This document shows, one piece after another, positions 1-12,100 of a stretch of DNA of 64,000 nt; the first letter of the stretch is position 1, and each line of letters begins with the position of its first letter. The notes below the pieces were generated by a model, which made no database searches, was not told the DNA's origin, and saw only the letters and a list, made by a program, of their open reading frames with translations. A program made the translations under genes and the position numbers. The DNA is from Rehmannia glutinosa (Eukaryota > Streptophyta > Magnoliopsida > Lamiales > Orobanchaceae): contig CM071928.1 of assembly GCA_016081115.2 (NCBI GenBank), positions 84,144,477-84,208,476 on the forward strand, written 5' to 3'.

Positions 1-376
1 ATTGGAACCCTTGCTTATAAATTTGCAATCAAGCCCAACCTTTTGCTTAAATGTATGCCACAAAAATTAGATCCCACCACAATCTTTCTTATTGAAGATA
101 TCGTAAACATATCTTTCTATTCAAGTGACATTAGACTGTTGTACTTAACTAATTTCTTCGATTTAGCCTTTTCCTTGGAGTGATAATTATCAATATGCTT
201 AAATCTGGACACTGGAGAATGAATAAGGAGACGAATTTAGTACTAGCTTGCAAACTAATTAAGTTATAATGGAGCTTTGGACCAAAATGAATGTTTAACG
301 TCCAAAAAAAATGAAAAATTTGGAGATACTTCAGTGACAAGGTGAGCGGTTTCTGATATTAATTTACTTTCATCAG
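1..376 (+). other. Intron or upstream part of the GEM-like gene
   Basis: AT-rich sequence ending in a plausible 3' splice site (catcag at 371-376) directly before the GRAM-domain exon. No coding sequence is recognisable. The 5' exon or exons of the gene must lie to the left of the window. Confidence 0.5.
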
Positions 377-1916
377 TGAAAACGGGCCCGAGCCTGGCAG
401 ATGCGGCTGTTGGAAGAATAGCACAGGGTACAAAGGTTTTGGCAGAAGGTGGATATGAAAAGGTCTTTCAGAATACATTTGAAAATGTCCCAGATGAAAA
501 ACTATTGAAGTCTTATGGGTGCTACTTGTCTACTTCTGCTGGTCCGGTCGTGGTGTCCTGTATATATCAACTGCAAAAGTAGCATTTTGTAGCGATAGTC
601 CTCTTTCATACAAAGTCTCTGAGGAGGTCCACTGGAGCTATTATAAGGTATGATATAGGTTGTGCCTCGTGCGTCCCTTTTTTTTTTTTTTTATTCGCAA
701 ACCATTTATCTGCTTGTTACAGTCTTGAGTTGCTTCTATCTCCCTCTAACTTTTTATTGTTTTCTTTCCAATATGGTGGGAGTCATTAGAGTAACTGCCA
801 TCAAGTTTCACTGATCTGTCTATGATTACATGAAACGAGACTGCCACAACAACTTCAGCAGCCCCTGCTGTAATTTGTCCAAGCAATAATAGGACATTAT
901 GCATACATTTATCTTACGCTCTCTTAAATGTCATTGTACTAATGTTAACAGCTTAACTATAAATCTTGTATGAATTAAGCTTGTTTTGCTTCGACCAACT
1001 TTTTTGTTAATTATTTGACTGAGAGTTTGTTGGAGTAACAATACTTAGTTTGATACATACTAGTCTTACAAAATGACATGACACAACAGGACTCGTCTTA
1101 ATATCCCACTAGAGCAGGGCCGAGGTTATATCAATATCAGCTCCATGTCCTTTTTTTCCTGCTTCCCACGGCCTATCAGTTGATTGTTTGTGCCTTTGGG
1201 AACATTTTTTATTCAAAACAGCGGGTTTCTTTTCCGCTTTTGCCTAAGTGAAAGCAAAGAAATATCATGATGAGATTTTGGACATATATTGGATTTGCAT
1301 TTAAGATTATTGGGTTTTCATGTGAACTCAACCTCTACACCATGCCTGTGAATATGCACTTTCCCACATTCATAGCACTTTCTACCTGTGAAATAAAAAT
1401 TCACTGTGGTGCTTTAGCTTTTCGATAACTAAGTTGGTTGTGTTTTGATAAACAATACATTGCACAATTCTGTAAATTTACTAGAATTATTTTGTGTTCT
1501 TGGTGAGGCGTGATCTCAGTTTATACAGAAATTTGACTTTTGTGAAATTAATTATGGTCTCGCATAAATGGTTAATTGTCTTCATCTGCATTATTTCTTG
1601 AAAATTCTTTGTATCACATCTATTCTGCCTCAGACCAAATTGTCATACAAACCATAATGACCAATCAATCATCTAGTTCTCACATTGGTCTATCTTGTTA
1701 ATGAATACACTGAATACTATCGGTTATTTAATGCGTGCAGGTGGTTATCCCGTTGCATCAGCTGAAAGCAGTTAATCCTCGACGAGCAAAACAAATCCAG
1801 CTGAAAAATATATCCAGATTATTTCGGTTGACAATCATGAGTTCTGGTTCATGGGATTCTTGAACTATGATAGTGCAGTGAAAAATCTCCTAGGTGCAAT
1901 GCAGGCTCATATTTGA
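377..1916 (+). CDS. GEM-like GRAM-domain protein, 3' part, two frame breaks
   Basis: This is the C-terminal part of a plant GEM-like (GLABRA2-expression-modulator-like) GRAM-domain protein, a membrane- or phosphoinositide-associated family linked to ABA responses and epidermal patterning. Exons are 377-647 and 1741-1916 with GT-AG borders; TGA is at 1914-1916. Exon 377-647 encodes KTGPSLADAAVGRIAQGTKV and then a CYLSTSAGPV motif. Exon 1741-1916 encodes VVIPLHQLKAVNP, then EKYIQIISVDNHEFWFMGF, and ends in GAMQAHI. Both are hallmark family segments. The frame is broken twice, each time by one missing base: near 552 (GTGGTGTCC where GTGGGTGTCC is expected) and near 1780 (CCTCGACG where CCTTCGACG is expected). 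Read with these two bases, both exons stay open to the natural stop. The same type of break occurs in neighbouring genes, so I infer consensus error, though a young pseudogene cannot be excluded. The N-terminus is outside the window. Confidence 0.85.
648..1740 (+). other. Intron of the GEM-like gene
   Basis: A 1.1 kb AT-rich intron between the two GRAM-domain exons (gtatga donor at 648, gcgtgcag acceptor ending at 1740). I see no embedded gene. Confidence 0.7.
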
Positions 1917-2244
1917 ATGTGGTTTAAGATGTGTTTTTGTCTTGCAAAGAAGGTGTTTTATGTGTGTACAAGCATTTGTTCTCTTCTGTAACAAATATAG
2001 AACCTCGTATATAGCAAAAGGTCATGTTTTGTTTTTGCTGTTGTTTCCTGAACAATTTATCCTTGGTTCCATTTTTTTCCTTTGCTGCTTATCTTTGTGA
2101 AAATTTGTAATCTAGGGATTATAGTTCTTTTTATTTGAAGCTCCTAAAGAAAGCTATGATTGGTGTTTGTTTCGTGTTTATAATGAATTTTATAGTTAAA
2201 TCTGCTGACAAAAAATGCCGTCGCTCTAATTTTATATACACAAC

Positions 2245-2495
2245 AGGTCTCTTGTGAGACGGTATGAGACCATGAGACCGTGATACTTTTAGTGCAAAAA
2301 GTGATACTTGTGAAAATATACTGAAATTAGTGTATTTAGATAAATATCACTTTTTACACTAAAAATATCACTTTTTGCACTAAAAATATCACCGTCTCAT
2401 GACCTCTACACTAAAAGTATCACTTTTTGCACTAATAGTCTAAAAGTATCATTGTCTTATGGTTTCACGGACTTTCATCGTCTCACATAAGTTTT
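2245..2495. mobile_element. MITE with CTTGTGAGACGG-type inverted ends
   Basis: The left end reads AGGTCTCTTGTGAGACGG and the right end reads CGTCTCACATAAG, an imperfect inverted match. The interior is built from short direct and inverted copies of a GTATCACTTTTTGCACTAAA unit, giving a foldback structure. It has no coding capacity. It lies about 330 bp downstream of the GEM-like stop codon. The superfamily is not determined because I could not define a clean target duplication. Confidence 0.6.
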
Positions 2496-2499
2496 TGCG

Positions 2500-3076
2500 T
2501 TTTATATTTATCAATGCATATATATGGTAAAACTATGTATATATTGAATTATAATGAGTTTAACTTGTTATATTAATAAATATATAGGTTGTGTAAAATC
2601 ACTTTTAAGGTGTATCAATAAATTAAATATGATGAGGTATTAAAAGACTTATTGTAACTAACAAAAATGCTTATTTGTTTGACATATTTAAATAATTATA
2701 CATGCATATTTAAAATACTATTGACATATATAACATATGCAAAATATGATATATGCGTGTGTATATGATAATAGTACATACTACATATACTAATTACTAA
2801 TTATGTATATATATATATTTTGTTAGTAATACTATATTCAAACTTTCTATTCCGATTTTTATATATACACGTGTATATAAGCATAAGCATATATATACAC
2901 ACATACCCAATGTATATTCGTATCTATTACATTTATTTATTATCTGTGAGAATATCTAATTTAATATAATTGTCGGACTATCAAAAATAAATTATTACAA
3001 TGTTTTATTAGACAAAGAGTTACACACGATGATATTATAGATGTTCTACATGTTCATCTATATCATCGATTTAATA
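2500..3076. other. AT-rich spacer
   Basis: Very AT-rich sequence with TATATA tracts and purine/pyrimidine runs. No gene, RNA or clear element is seen. Confidence 0.5.
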
Positions 3077-3085
3077 TAAAATAAT

Positions 3086-3360
3086 GGGATAATTACAAAA
3101 TACCCCTTGAGGTTTGGGCTAATTACTAAAAACCCACAAATTTCTAAAATTACAAAAATACCCTTTAGATTTGATCCGTCTTACATTTTATCCTTCATAT
3201 GCAAAAATATTTCAAAAGTTCATTTTACATTTATTAAAATATTACGATTACTTCCTTACATTTAGTACACAATTAAACCTCAATTTTTTTTTTGTAATTT
3301 TCAAAAGCCTCTTGGTTTTTTGTAATTAACCCAAACTTTAGGGGCTTTCGTAATTATCCC
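3086..3360. mobile_element. Mutator-type MITE, GGGATAATTACAAAA family, copy 1
   Basis: The ends are GGGATAATTACAAAATACCC on the left and the inverted TTTCGTAATTATCCC on the right. Inside are the family signatures 'CTTGAGGTTTGGGCTAATTAC' and its inverse. The flanks TAAAATAAT (3077-3085) and CAAAATAAT (3361-3369) match at 8 of 9 bases, as expected of a 9-bp target duplication. It is non-coding. Confidence 0.65.
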
Positions 3361-3759
3361 CAAAATAATCTATTGTTCATACTTCATGCATCCCCTCAAA
3401 TCTCAATACCATTTAATTAATAAAAGTGAGTAGTGATTTATCCATAAGGGACAAGGTATATTGCACCTAATCCATTGTAAATTAATCTTTTTTTTTGTTG
3501 ATAAATTAAATAAAATAATCTATTTTGTGTAACCGTAAAATAAATAGTTGCCACATAGAATGCAAAATGCCCGCTTCTTTTGAGACTATTGCCCGACCTT
3601 CGGCTTTTCCTTAGCAAAAAAACAATTCTATTTTGAACCAAATGTAATAATCTTTTTTATTTGTAAATACAATTTAAATAAACACAAAATTGCAAAAACA
3701 TATAAAATTATTGCAACTATTTTTACATAATAATAATTGACTAAGCAAGTTAAAAATTA

Positions 3760-4469
3760 GAGGAAATTATATTAAACCCCGTACTATTCACGTTTCTACA
3801 ATTTACCATATGAACTATGTAAATTTTTCCACTTTGTTCTGTATAAACAATTTTGCCCCTAAATTTTTATTTTTTTAGAATAATGAAAACAATTTATTAT
3901 GGTCATTAGGTCTATCATATTATTATATATATAATTAATATTTTCTTAAATTTATACATTGTTTCAACTATGTATTTTTAGTTGATATTTTGGGCTCACA
4001 GTAAGTTTTATGACCGCTCCTTACACTCAACATTAACAGGCATTGTATGATTCAACCAACACGACAAAAATATTTAAAAAATTGCAAAGAAAAAATAAAA
4101 ATCGCCGCTACCTTAAAACATTAACGACCAATCTTAAGTGTTCCTCATTAACTAATTAAAAATAAAAATATATAATTTTAGTCAATTACCAATGAAAATA
4201 TTCGTCACTAACTAAGAATACTCAAGACATTCCAAAAAACAATGTATGAATTTAAAAGATCATTAATTTTTTATATGAAAGTACGGTGAGTTGAATATGA
4301 TTGTAATAAACTATTTTTATTATTTAAAAAATAATATTTTAGGTGGAAAACTATCTATATAGGGCAAAGTGCAAAATTTAAATAGTTTATACAGTAAAAT
4401 ATAATAAAAAATAGTTTATATTGTGAAGTGTAAAAACTCCAATAACACGTGGTTTAGTGTAAGTTCCTC
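3760..4469. mobile_element. 710-bp Mutator-type MITE with perfect 9-bp target duplication
   Basis: The left end GAGGAAATTATATTAAACC and the right end (reverse complement GAGGAACTTACACTAAACC) form terminal inverted repeats of at least 19 bp with a few mismatches. The element is bracketed by perfect 9-bp repeats TAAAAATTA at 3751-3759 and 4470-4478. A 9-bp duplication is the known signature of Mutator-like elements. There is no transposase, so it is non-autonomous. Its right end lies about 300 bp upstream of the PHGAP start codon, inside the probable promoter. Confidence 0.75.
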
Positions 4470-4774
4470 TAAAAATTATTTCACCCCAATTTATGTAAAA
4501 GTTCTCGTCCCTCCACACATTCATTTGTTTGATTATTCTCCTGCAATGGTGATTTGTACGATTACCCATTTCGCAAATTTATTATTTCATTTTTTTTTCC
4601 TAAAATTATAAGGGAAACAAAAGAGGTGAATGCCATTTATAGCTATTTTTTCGCATCAGATTTGAGTTTTGATGAACGACATTTTTGGGGGTCTAAATCC
4701 GATCGACATTGCATGCATTTGCAGGTTTCCTTTCATGGCTTCATCTTGTGTAATCCATTCATAATTGCGAAAAA

Positions 4775-7700
4775 ATGACGAATGTGAATGCAGCAGCAGA
4801 CTCCTTGCAGGTACGTCTCCAATCATCAATGTATCACGATGATGATGGTGATTGAAGCAATGGGTCCTACTCTAATTTGGTGGATTTTGTGTTTTATAAT
4901 TTTGTTTTATTGAATGTGGATCTTATGGTTGATGTTTCAGGCGGAAGGCGGTGGCGGCAGAATTGAGCCACCTTCAACACCTGCGCCACCAGGGCCCGCT
5001 CTTCATGGTGGGAGTAAGGTACTTTTTGTTCAAATTATCGTATCTGTATTTGTTTTCATAGCGTTATTGTATGTGTTTTCTTCATATGGAACAGATGACT
5101 GCAAATTTCTATATGTTGTGCGGATAAATGCTGGTGTTTGTACTAGTCTGACTTATGCTTGCATTCCAAACATGAAGTTGTTTTATCGGGGAATGGTTGC
5201 TTAGAGTATGAAGACACGTAGATAGCATCAGGAGATTTAAAACAGTCCGGCGTAGATGTGTCTGTAATATCAGTTTTTCGGAAGAAAGTATGAGATAGAA
5301 AACAGAACACATATTTGGACATCACAAGGTGGTGAAAAATTGAAGAGAAATTGCATGAGAACTAATTAAGATGGTTTGAACATATTCAAAGGTGATTAGT
5401 AGTTGCTCCAGATAGCACACGTTAAGGGCCAAGGTTAAGTGAACTTAGGGGAAGATTTTTGACAACAAACTAGATTTAACACGATTGGTTTGATAAGGAA
5501 TATGTCTTGACAAAGGAATCAATAGTTGACTGTACAGGTATCAATTAAGCTTTTGTTGCAAAGTGTAGTTGACTTGGTTTGAGCTGTGAAGAATTTGAAT
5601 TATAAGAGAACAACACCAAAGAGTGAGAATAAGCTTCAACCAATCAAGTCAAGATAAAAAGTAGTGGTTGACCTAATAATATGAATGGGATCTCTAACAC
5701 GCTGAATCTTGTGGGCATTTGACATCATATACGAACTTAGTTTCTGTACTTAAGTTTTTTTTGGTGTATCTATTTATTTAGTGTTGCATTGCAATATGCA
5801 GCTAATCCAAGTTCTGTAATTTACGTCATGTTGCAGGTTTATAAAAGTGGCCCACTATTTTTGTCATCAAAAGGTTTGTCTCCATTTCATTTGGCCTTTT
5901 GTTTACTAGAATGGATTGAAAAATAAAGGAGGATGTCTCAAACATATTCTTTGTTCCTTCAGGTTCTATCACATTTCTTTCATATGATAATGTTACTTGC
6001 TGAATCTAAATTGGGTAGTTGGGGAAGTGAATTGGGTACAGGCGTACGAATCCATGAGTCGATAGTGTGGATGCATCTACAGAAGCTTATGAAAAATACT
6101 AATATTTTGTCTATTCCACAAAATTTATTATGGTTTTAGAATTTTGTAGGCTGATTCTTTTTCGGTGTTGCTTATATGATGAGATTATTTACACATTGAA
6201 TGCTGAAATTGCATTGTACTGAACAATGATTTTGATATTTGTCAACAATCTTCTTTCAAATACTAAATAAAATTGAATATCACATCTTGTGTCGCGTAAA
6301 GCACTACTTTGTAGGATTTTAGTTGGGATACCATCATATTAAATTGTTGGTCTTATAATGGCGTCTAAACTTGACATGAATGCCAAATGGAGAGAACCCA
6401 CTTGTACAGTTTCAGTTTGCAATGTTGGAAAAATATCTCAAAGTAAATGCTGATTTTCTTTTACTAAATTTATTTGTCTGTGTGCTTAATCTGGGTGCCT
6501 GCTTCTAATTGCTGATCTGTGAGACCAAGTGAAATGATGGCTGTTTCTTATTTGCTATTCTTTATCAAATAAAATCATTTGTATGTCAAATCATGGCAAT
6601 ATCTTTTGGCATTGTTTGTAATGTCCTTGTTTGATATCATTTTAATTTTAGGCTTCTTAGTATCATAATTCTTATTTGTTGTCATTGATTGTCTTATATA
6701 TCACATATATCCAAATAGTTTAGCATACTCAAGAAGTATTTCTTAACTGTAAAAAGAATTTATTTTCCATCTTATAATCCTAGTTGTTCGACTGCTCATC
6801 CACCCTGGTTGATAAACTTTAAAGGAAACTTTACTCACACAAAAACAGGAGAACATGTTTTGATGTTTTCCAATTTTTCTATATATACATACGTCTTCTA
6901 ATGCACGATTGATAATAGGAAAATCCTGCATTATGTGCATAATTTGGAACTTAATGTTGTGTGTTTGCCTTCACACTTACTGCATTACTTTTGTACTTAG
7001 ACAATGACCTTTCTCTTATACCAAAATCTACTTTTGCACACTGAAGGTAAAACAGAAACATAAAGAAAAATATAATGAAGACTTCATTTTTATGGGGACT
7101 CAGATTCATTTTGATGAAATCCTCTGTTAGAGGACATGAGGCACCTGTAAATACTAATGGTTTATGATTTAACGCACTACCGATATGCAAAAGTTCATTG
7201 TTGAGTAGCATATTAGTATAAAGAGAAATATTTCTTGTTCATCCGAGCAACCAATTTTTTCCTTGATTCTTTTTTTCTCCATATGTAGGAATTGGATGGA
7301 CATCATGGAAGAAAAGGTGGTTTATTTTAACTCAAACCTCCTTGGTCTTCTACAGAAGCGATCCAGTAAGTTGCCTGTTTTCTAATTTTTCTAATAAGCC
7401 TTCTTACATTCTAATAACATGCTATTTCTATTAGACTGCATGACAATGTTGAGCTGTTCCTCTTTAGGATTAAGTTAAATTTTTATTGTGATGGTCATGT
7501 TCTTCATTTCTTCTATATCTTGTCATGCTTATTGGAACTCTACTACTGTATGCAAATTTAATGCTATAAAATTTGAAACTTGTTGCACATGCTTCATGTT
7601 TGTTAAAAAGTAACTGGCTGTAATTCTTCTTTTTAGTCAGGAATTTTCTCTCTAGTTTACACTTGTTTAATTCATGCTTAACACGAGGCATCTGAAATAA

Positions 7701-9054
7701 TATCTGAAAGCTCTTCCTATATTTTATATTTCTCGTCTGAACTTTCTTTTCCATGGTGTGTAAGCTTTTCTAATCTTATCAAATGTTCAATTGTCTGTTT
7801 AACCTTTTTTCTCAGAGTGTGGTGTCTCAAAAATTGAGTGAAGTCAACTTAACCCTCGGAGGCATTGATCTCAACAGTTCAGGCAGGTTGGCTTTTACTT
7901 TTTAAAATATTTTTACTGCAATTCCGTGGTTTCTGTTTCTCAGTGTGTATCAATTTGGCCATTTTCCTACAATCCATTCACATGGGATATTGACTTTTTG
8001 ATCCGTTTCCAGTGTGGTAGTCAAAGAAGATAAGAAATTGATCACCGTGCTCTTCACTGATGGTCGTGATGGACGAGCTTTCACACTTAAGGTGCAATCC
8101 TGTTTAGTTTATTTGCGTGACCAAACTTCTTCATTCTATTTATCTTTTCGCTTGAATTCTTTCTTCAATCTTCATGCTCAGTTTTCCATTACTCTTTTGT
8201 GGCTCATTCATTGTGGTAAAGCAGAGAACTATGAATGCTAAGATGGTTTCAGATTGGCGGCACTAAAGGGGCTTTCTCATATTAGTACTTAACCTACCTA
8301 ATTGCTTAGATTTCGCTAGATATATGGTCAAACAATAACATTTTAAATTGTTTTAGCAATAATCGTTCTTGTGGTCTATCATTTTAATTGATGAAAATTA
8401 GGCTATTTGCTGTTGTTTTGTCTTCAGCATTTGTATTAGCACTAGGGAAAGACAGAGTCTGAACCTTATCATGATCATCTCCCATCAAATTCTCATGTTC
8501 TACTATCCTCCTAATATCTAAGCTTTCTGCCACATGCCTGGATATCTTGTAACACAGGCAGAAACACTGGAGGATTTGCACGAGTGGAAGACTGCACTTG
8601 AGGAAGCCCTTGCAAATGCCCCTAATGCTGCTCTTGTAATGGGACAAAATGGTATATTCAGGAATGATCAGGGTAATGGAGCCGATGTTTCTTCAGAACA
8701 GTGTATGCTTCTCACACATGAATGTGCAATTATTTTGTGTTGTAGCTTAAATGTTGTTCCATCAGATAGCTGTAGGATACTCTTGTTAGATCCCAGAAGG
8801 TGAATCAATTGCAATAAAACTATGAGTATTAGTTCACGGCTTTTTGTCATACTGGCGCAGCTACATTTGATGTATGTTTTAGCGAATCCTGATCTATCCT
8901 TTATAATGTAAGTTTGGCAGAAAAATAGACAGTGTTGCTTTAACCCTTTCTAGTCATATCATTCTTTTCTCCACAAACTTGAATTTTTTTATTGAAATCA
9001 CACTCCCCTCACTGAGTAGCCTTTGCAAGTAGAGTGAGTATGAAGTTTCTTAGT

Positions 9055-9101
<47 letters not shown>

Positions 9102-12100
9102 GTGTATGATATTGTTCTTTTCCTATAATAAATGTTCCTTTCTAATTATTTCGCTTTAACCAAGTATTATGCTACGTTTGGGAGGTTAGCGATGAATGGG
9201 CTTGAAACTACAAAACATTCACCAGTGTATTGATTTCACCATTTCTTTTCATTTTTCTTATTTTTGTTTGTTTTTTGTTTTTGTGTTTGTGTTTTTTCTT
9301 TTTTTTTTTGTTTGTTTGTTTGTTTTTGGGTGGTGGGGCCACTGGGGAGGATGGGGGTGTCGTTGGGGGATGTAATAGCATTCCACTAGCCTTAATTTCT
9401 TCAGTTTTCACCTTTTGGTTATTGACCATAAATGCTATTACTGTTTTCTTTTGTCTCTCTGCTTGTAGTGAAAGACAGACAGACAGCAAAATCCATGGTA
9501 GTTGGCCGTCCAATTTTACTTGCACTGGAAGATATAGACGGCACTCCATCCTTTTTGGAAAAAGCTCTCCGGTTTCTTGAAGTGCATGGTGAGCCTCTTA
9601 CTTTACTGCACCAATGGACTAAAAGGTTTCACATGCTCTGTCTATTACATATTCATGTGAACTAGTTAATATATGCAACCTCGAGAAGACCGAATAAAGA
9701 ATTTAATTGGTATTATATATTATATATACTCTACCAACAAAAAAATAGCAGGGGCTGTACATATATTTTGTCTTGCATTTTGGAACAGGGAATGAGACAT
9801 GCTAGGCTGCTGGCAGGAAGCATGAAACATTATATTATATTATATTGAATGACCTTTGGCCTATATTTTCATAGATTGTCGAGACAAAATCTCCTTTTTC
9901 CTTTCATTTTTCTCAGAAGGGTAGTGTGCTATTTTTACATGATCAAAGAATTTCACTTATTATATTATGATGGTGTTACTCGTATAGGGAAAACATTTTG
10001 TATTCAATGTTGATATATGATTATTGTTCTGATTCCGAGAAATATCCTCTTTCACTGGTGTTATGTGGAATGCACCTTTTAACAATTGACATTAGAATGA
10101 TGACAAGAGGAAGCACAACGATAAAGATAAGAAAGAAATATCTAGAATCTTTCTAACATAAAGCCACCTTATGAACTTTTCCATTGCACTAAGCTAAACA
10201 TGCTATGCCTTCTCTTGTACCATTAACGAAAAAACATATATATATATATATCTTCTCTCCTTTGCTTAAGTTATCTTTGGTCTTCATTGAAATAGGATTT
10301 CCATTTCTTTCAGTTTGCTGCCCGTTGCTCGATAATTCTTCTCCATGTTGCAATTGCCATTTCCAACATGGCAGCATGAGAATGAGATCAGTTTGTATGT
10401 TGATAAGCAACAATCATAAAGCTTGCAAATCTTTTATTCTTTATAGAACATTCTGTAATTATGTCACTGAGCAAATGATATAAAATGGTGTTTTCATGTG
10501 TCCTTAAGATTGGGAACATCACGAGCCGACCAAATCATTTTTTTTTACTTCTTCCCGTCCAACTTTCAAGATGCAATAAGCTCATGTTTATGCTCCCCTT
10601 CATAATTATGTACACACAAACTTATTTATTCTTTTGTTACTACTTCGTGGGTATAGAAAAAGAACTGTTTTACAATAAGCATTTGTGTTAAAAGCTTGTC
10701 TGTTAGTTTTTCTCCACTCAAATGAATAATTGAGGGTCCTTTCCTCTTTTTACACGAATCTCTATGTGTGAGAGAGACAATTAAATCCATATGATATGAT
10801 TTTCCTTAAAAGGGCTTGCATCTTTGCATTTTGTTTCAAGGTATGAAGTTCGATTCCTTCACAATATAGCACTGAAATGGTTTTTACTCTCACCTTTTCT
10901 GCATCTGGTTGTAATTCTTCATTTCATATTAGGCTTAAATTTGTTCATGTCCCACGTTTGGAATAACTTAACTATTGTCTCTTTGACATCCCAAGCTTTG
11001 ATGTTTATTTTATATCAGGCTTAAATGTCCTCTTCCGTGTGTTTGTACTCTTTATAGCAGCATAATAACTGATATAGTTAATTGCTTCATAAGTTTCCAT
11101 TTTACTGTAACACACATACACTTAACTATATAAAAATGGTGATTTTCCTATTTTGTTGGTGTTGATCTGTAAAAGTAATTTTCCAGGGGTCAAAACAGAA
11201 GGTATCTTGAGGCAAGCTGCTGATGTTGAAGATGTTGAACGTCGAATACAAGAATATGAAAAAGGTTGGCTGGTTTGTTTGATGCATAGATTCCACGATC
11301 TATTTGTGTTTTACCTATGGAGTAATTTTGGAAAGTGAATTTCCTTTACCTCTTGAAGATTTTAAAGCCTGGCAACTACTTGAGTTTTGTGAAAGTCAAT
11401 CTTCTTATTTTTTAATTAAAAATCTCAATTTTTAAAAGACAATTGTACACTTACTCAGAAAGCCTATCTTTCTCTGTTATTCATCCTAGTATTTACTTTT
11501 AAGTTACATCTCCTTGTTATTATGCAGTAGAATAAAGTTTGAGTTATTTTCTCTTACTTATCAGATGAAATAATATTTTAACTGTGCAAAACCAAGATAC
11601 AAAATTATTACACATTTAAGATTTTTAGCAACAGAACTTATTAAAAGTGAAAAATATTTTATTATAACTTCACTTTGGAGAGGGATAAGCTAAAAGCCAT
11701 ACATTTACTTAGTGATTTTACTAGCTCATGTAGATAGTAAAAAAATGGTGTCATTAAGATTAAAAGTTGTTACGCCCCAGGCCCAGGATAGGATCCGTGC
11801 GTGATTCTTCTATGCAATGGATTTTGCTATTTACTATTTGACAATTTTAAAAAATGTTAACCAAGTTGTTAGAGAAGTTTGTACAATGTACACCCACTTG
11901 TGAATGGCTCTGAACTACCTCCAATATCAATGCGGGACATTACTACCAACGCATTGGACATGGCGTCCCCATTGTGTTCCTTCCACAATCTAGTCTTTTT
12001 CCTAGCGTTTATTCAATTGGACTCTGATACCATTTTTCCATGCTAGGGCTCATGGAAATGGGATTCTTGTCAAGAAAGTTCTCTAGATTTACTTACCATT

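Noticed and set aside
377..1916. GEM-like gene as a certain pseudogene
   Set aside because: Both breaks are single missing bases of the kind seen in four other conserved genes, so sequencing error is more likely.
4914..5204. 96-codon open frame at the PHGAP start
   Set aside because: It is read-through of the real exon 4941-5018 into the following intron.
9208..9580. Open frames of about 115 codons on both strands
   Set aside because: They lie mostly in a T-rich PHGAP intron (poly-Phe or poly-Lys translations). Only the part from 9469 is real, as a PHGAP exon in another frame.
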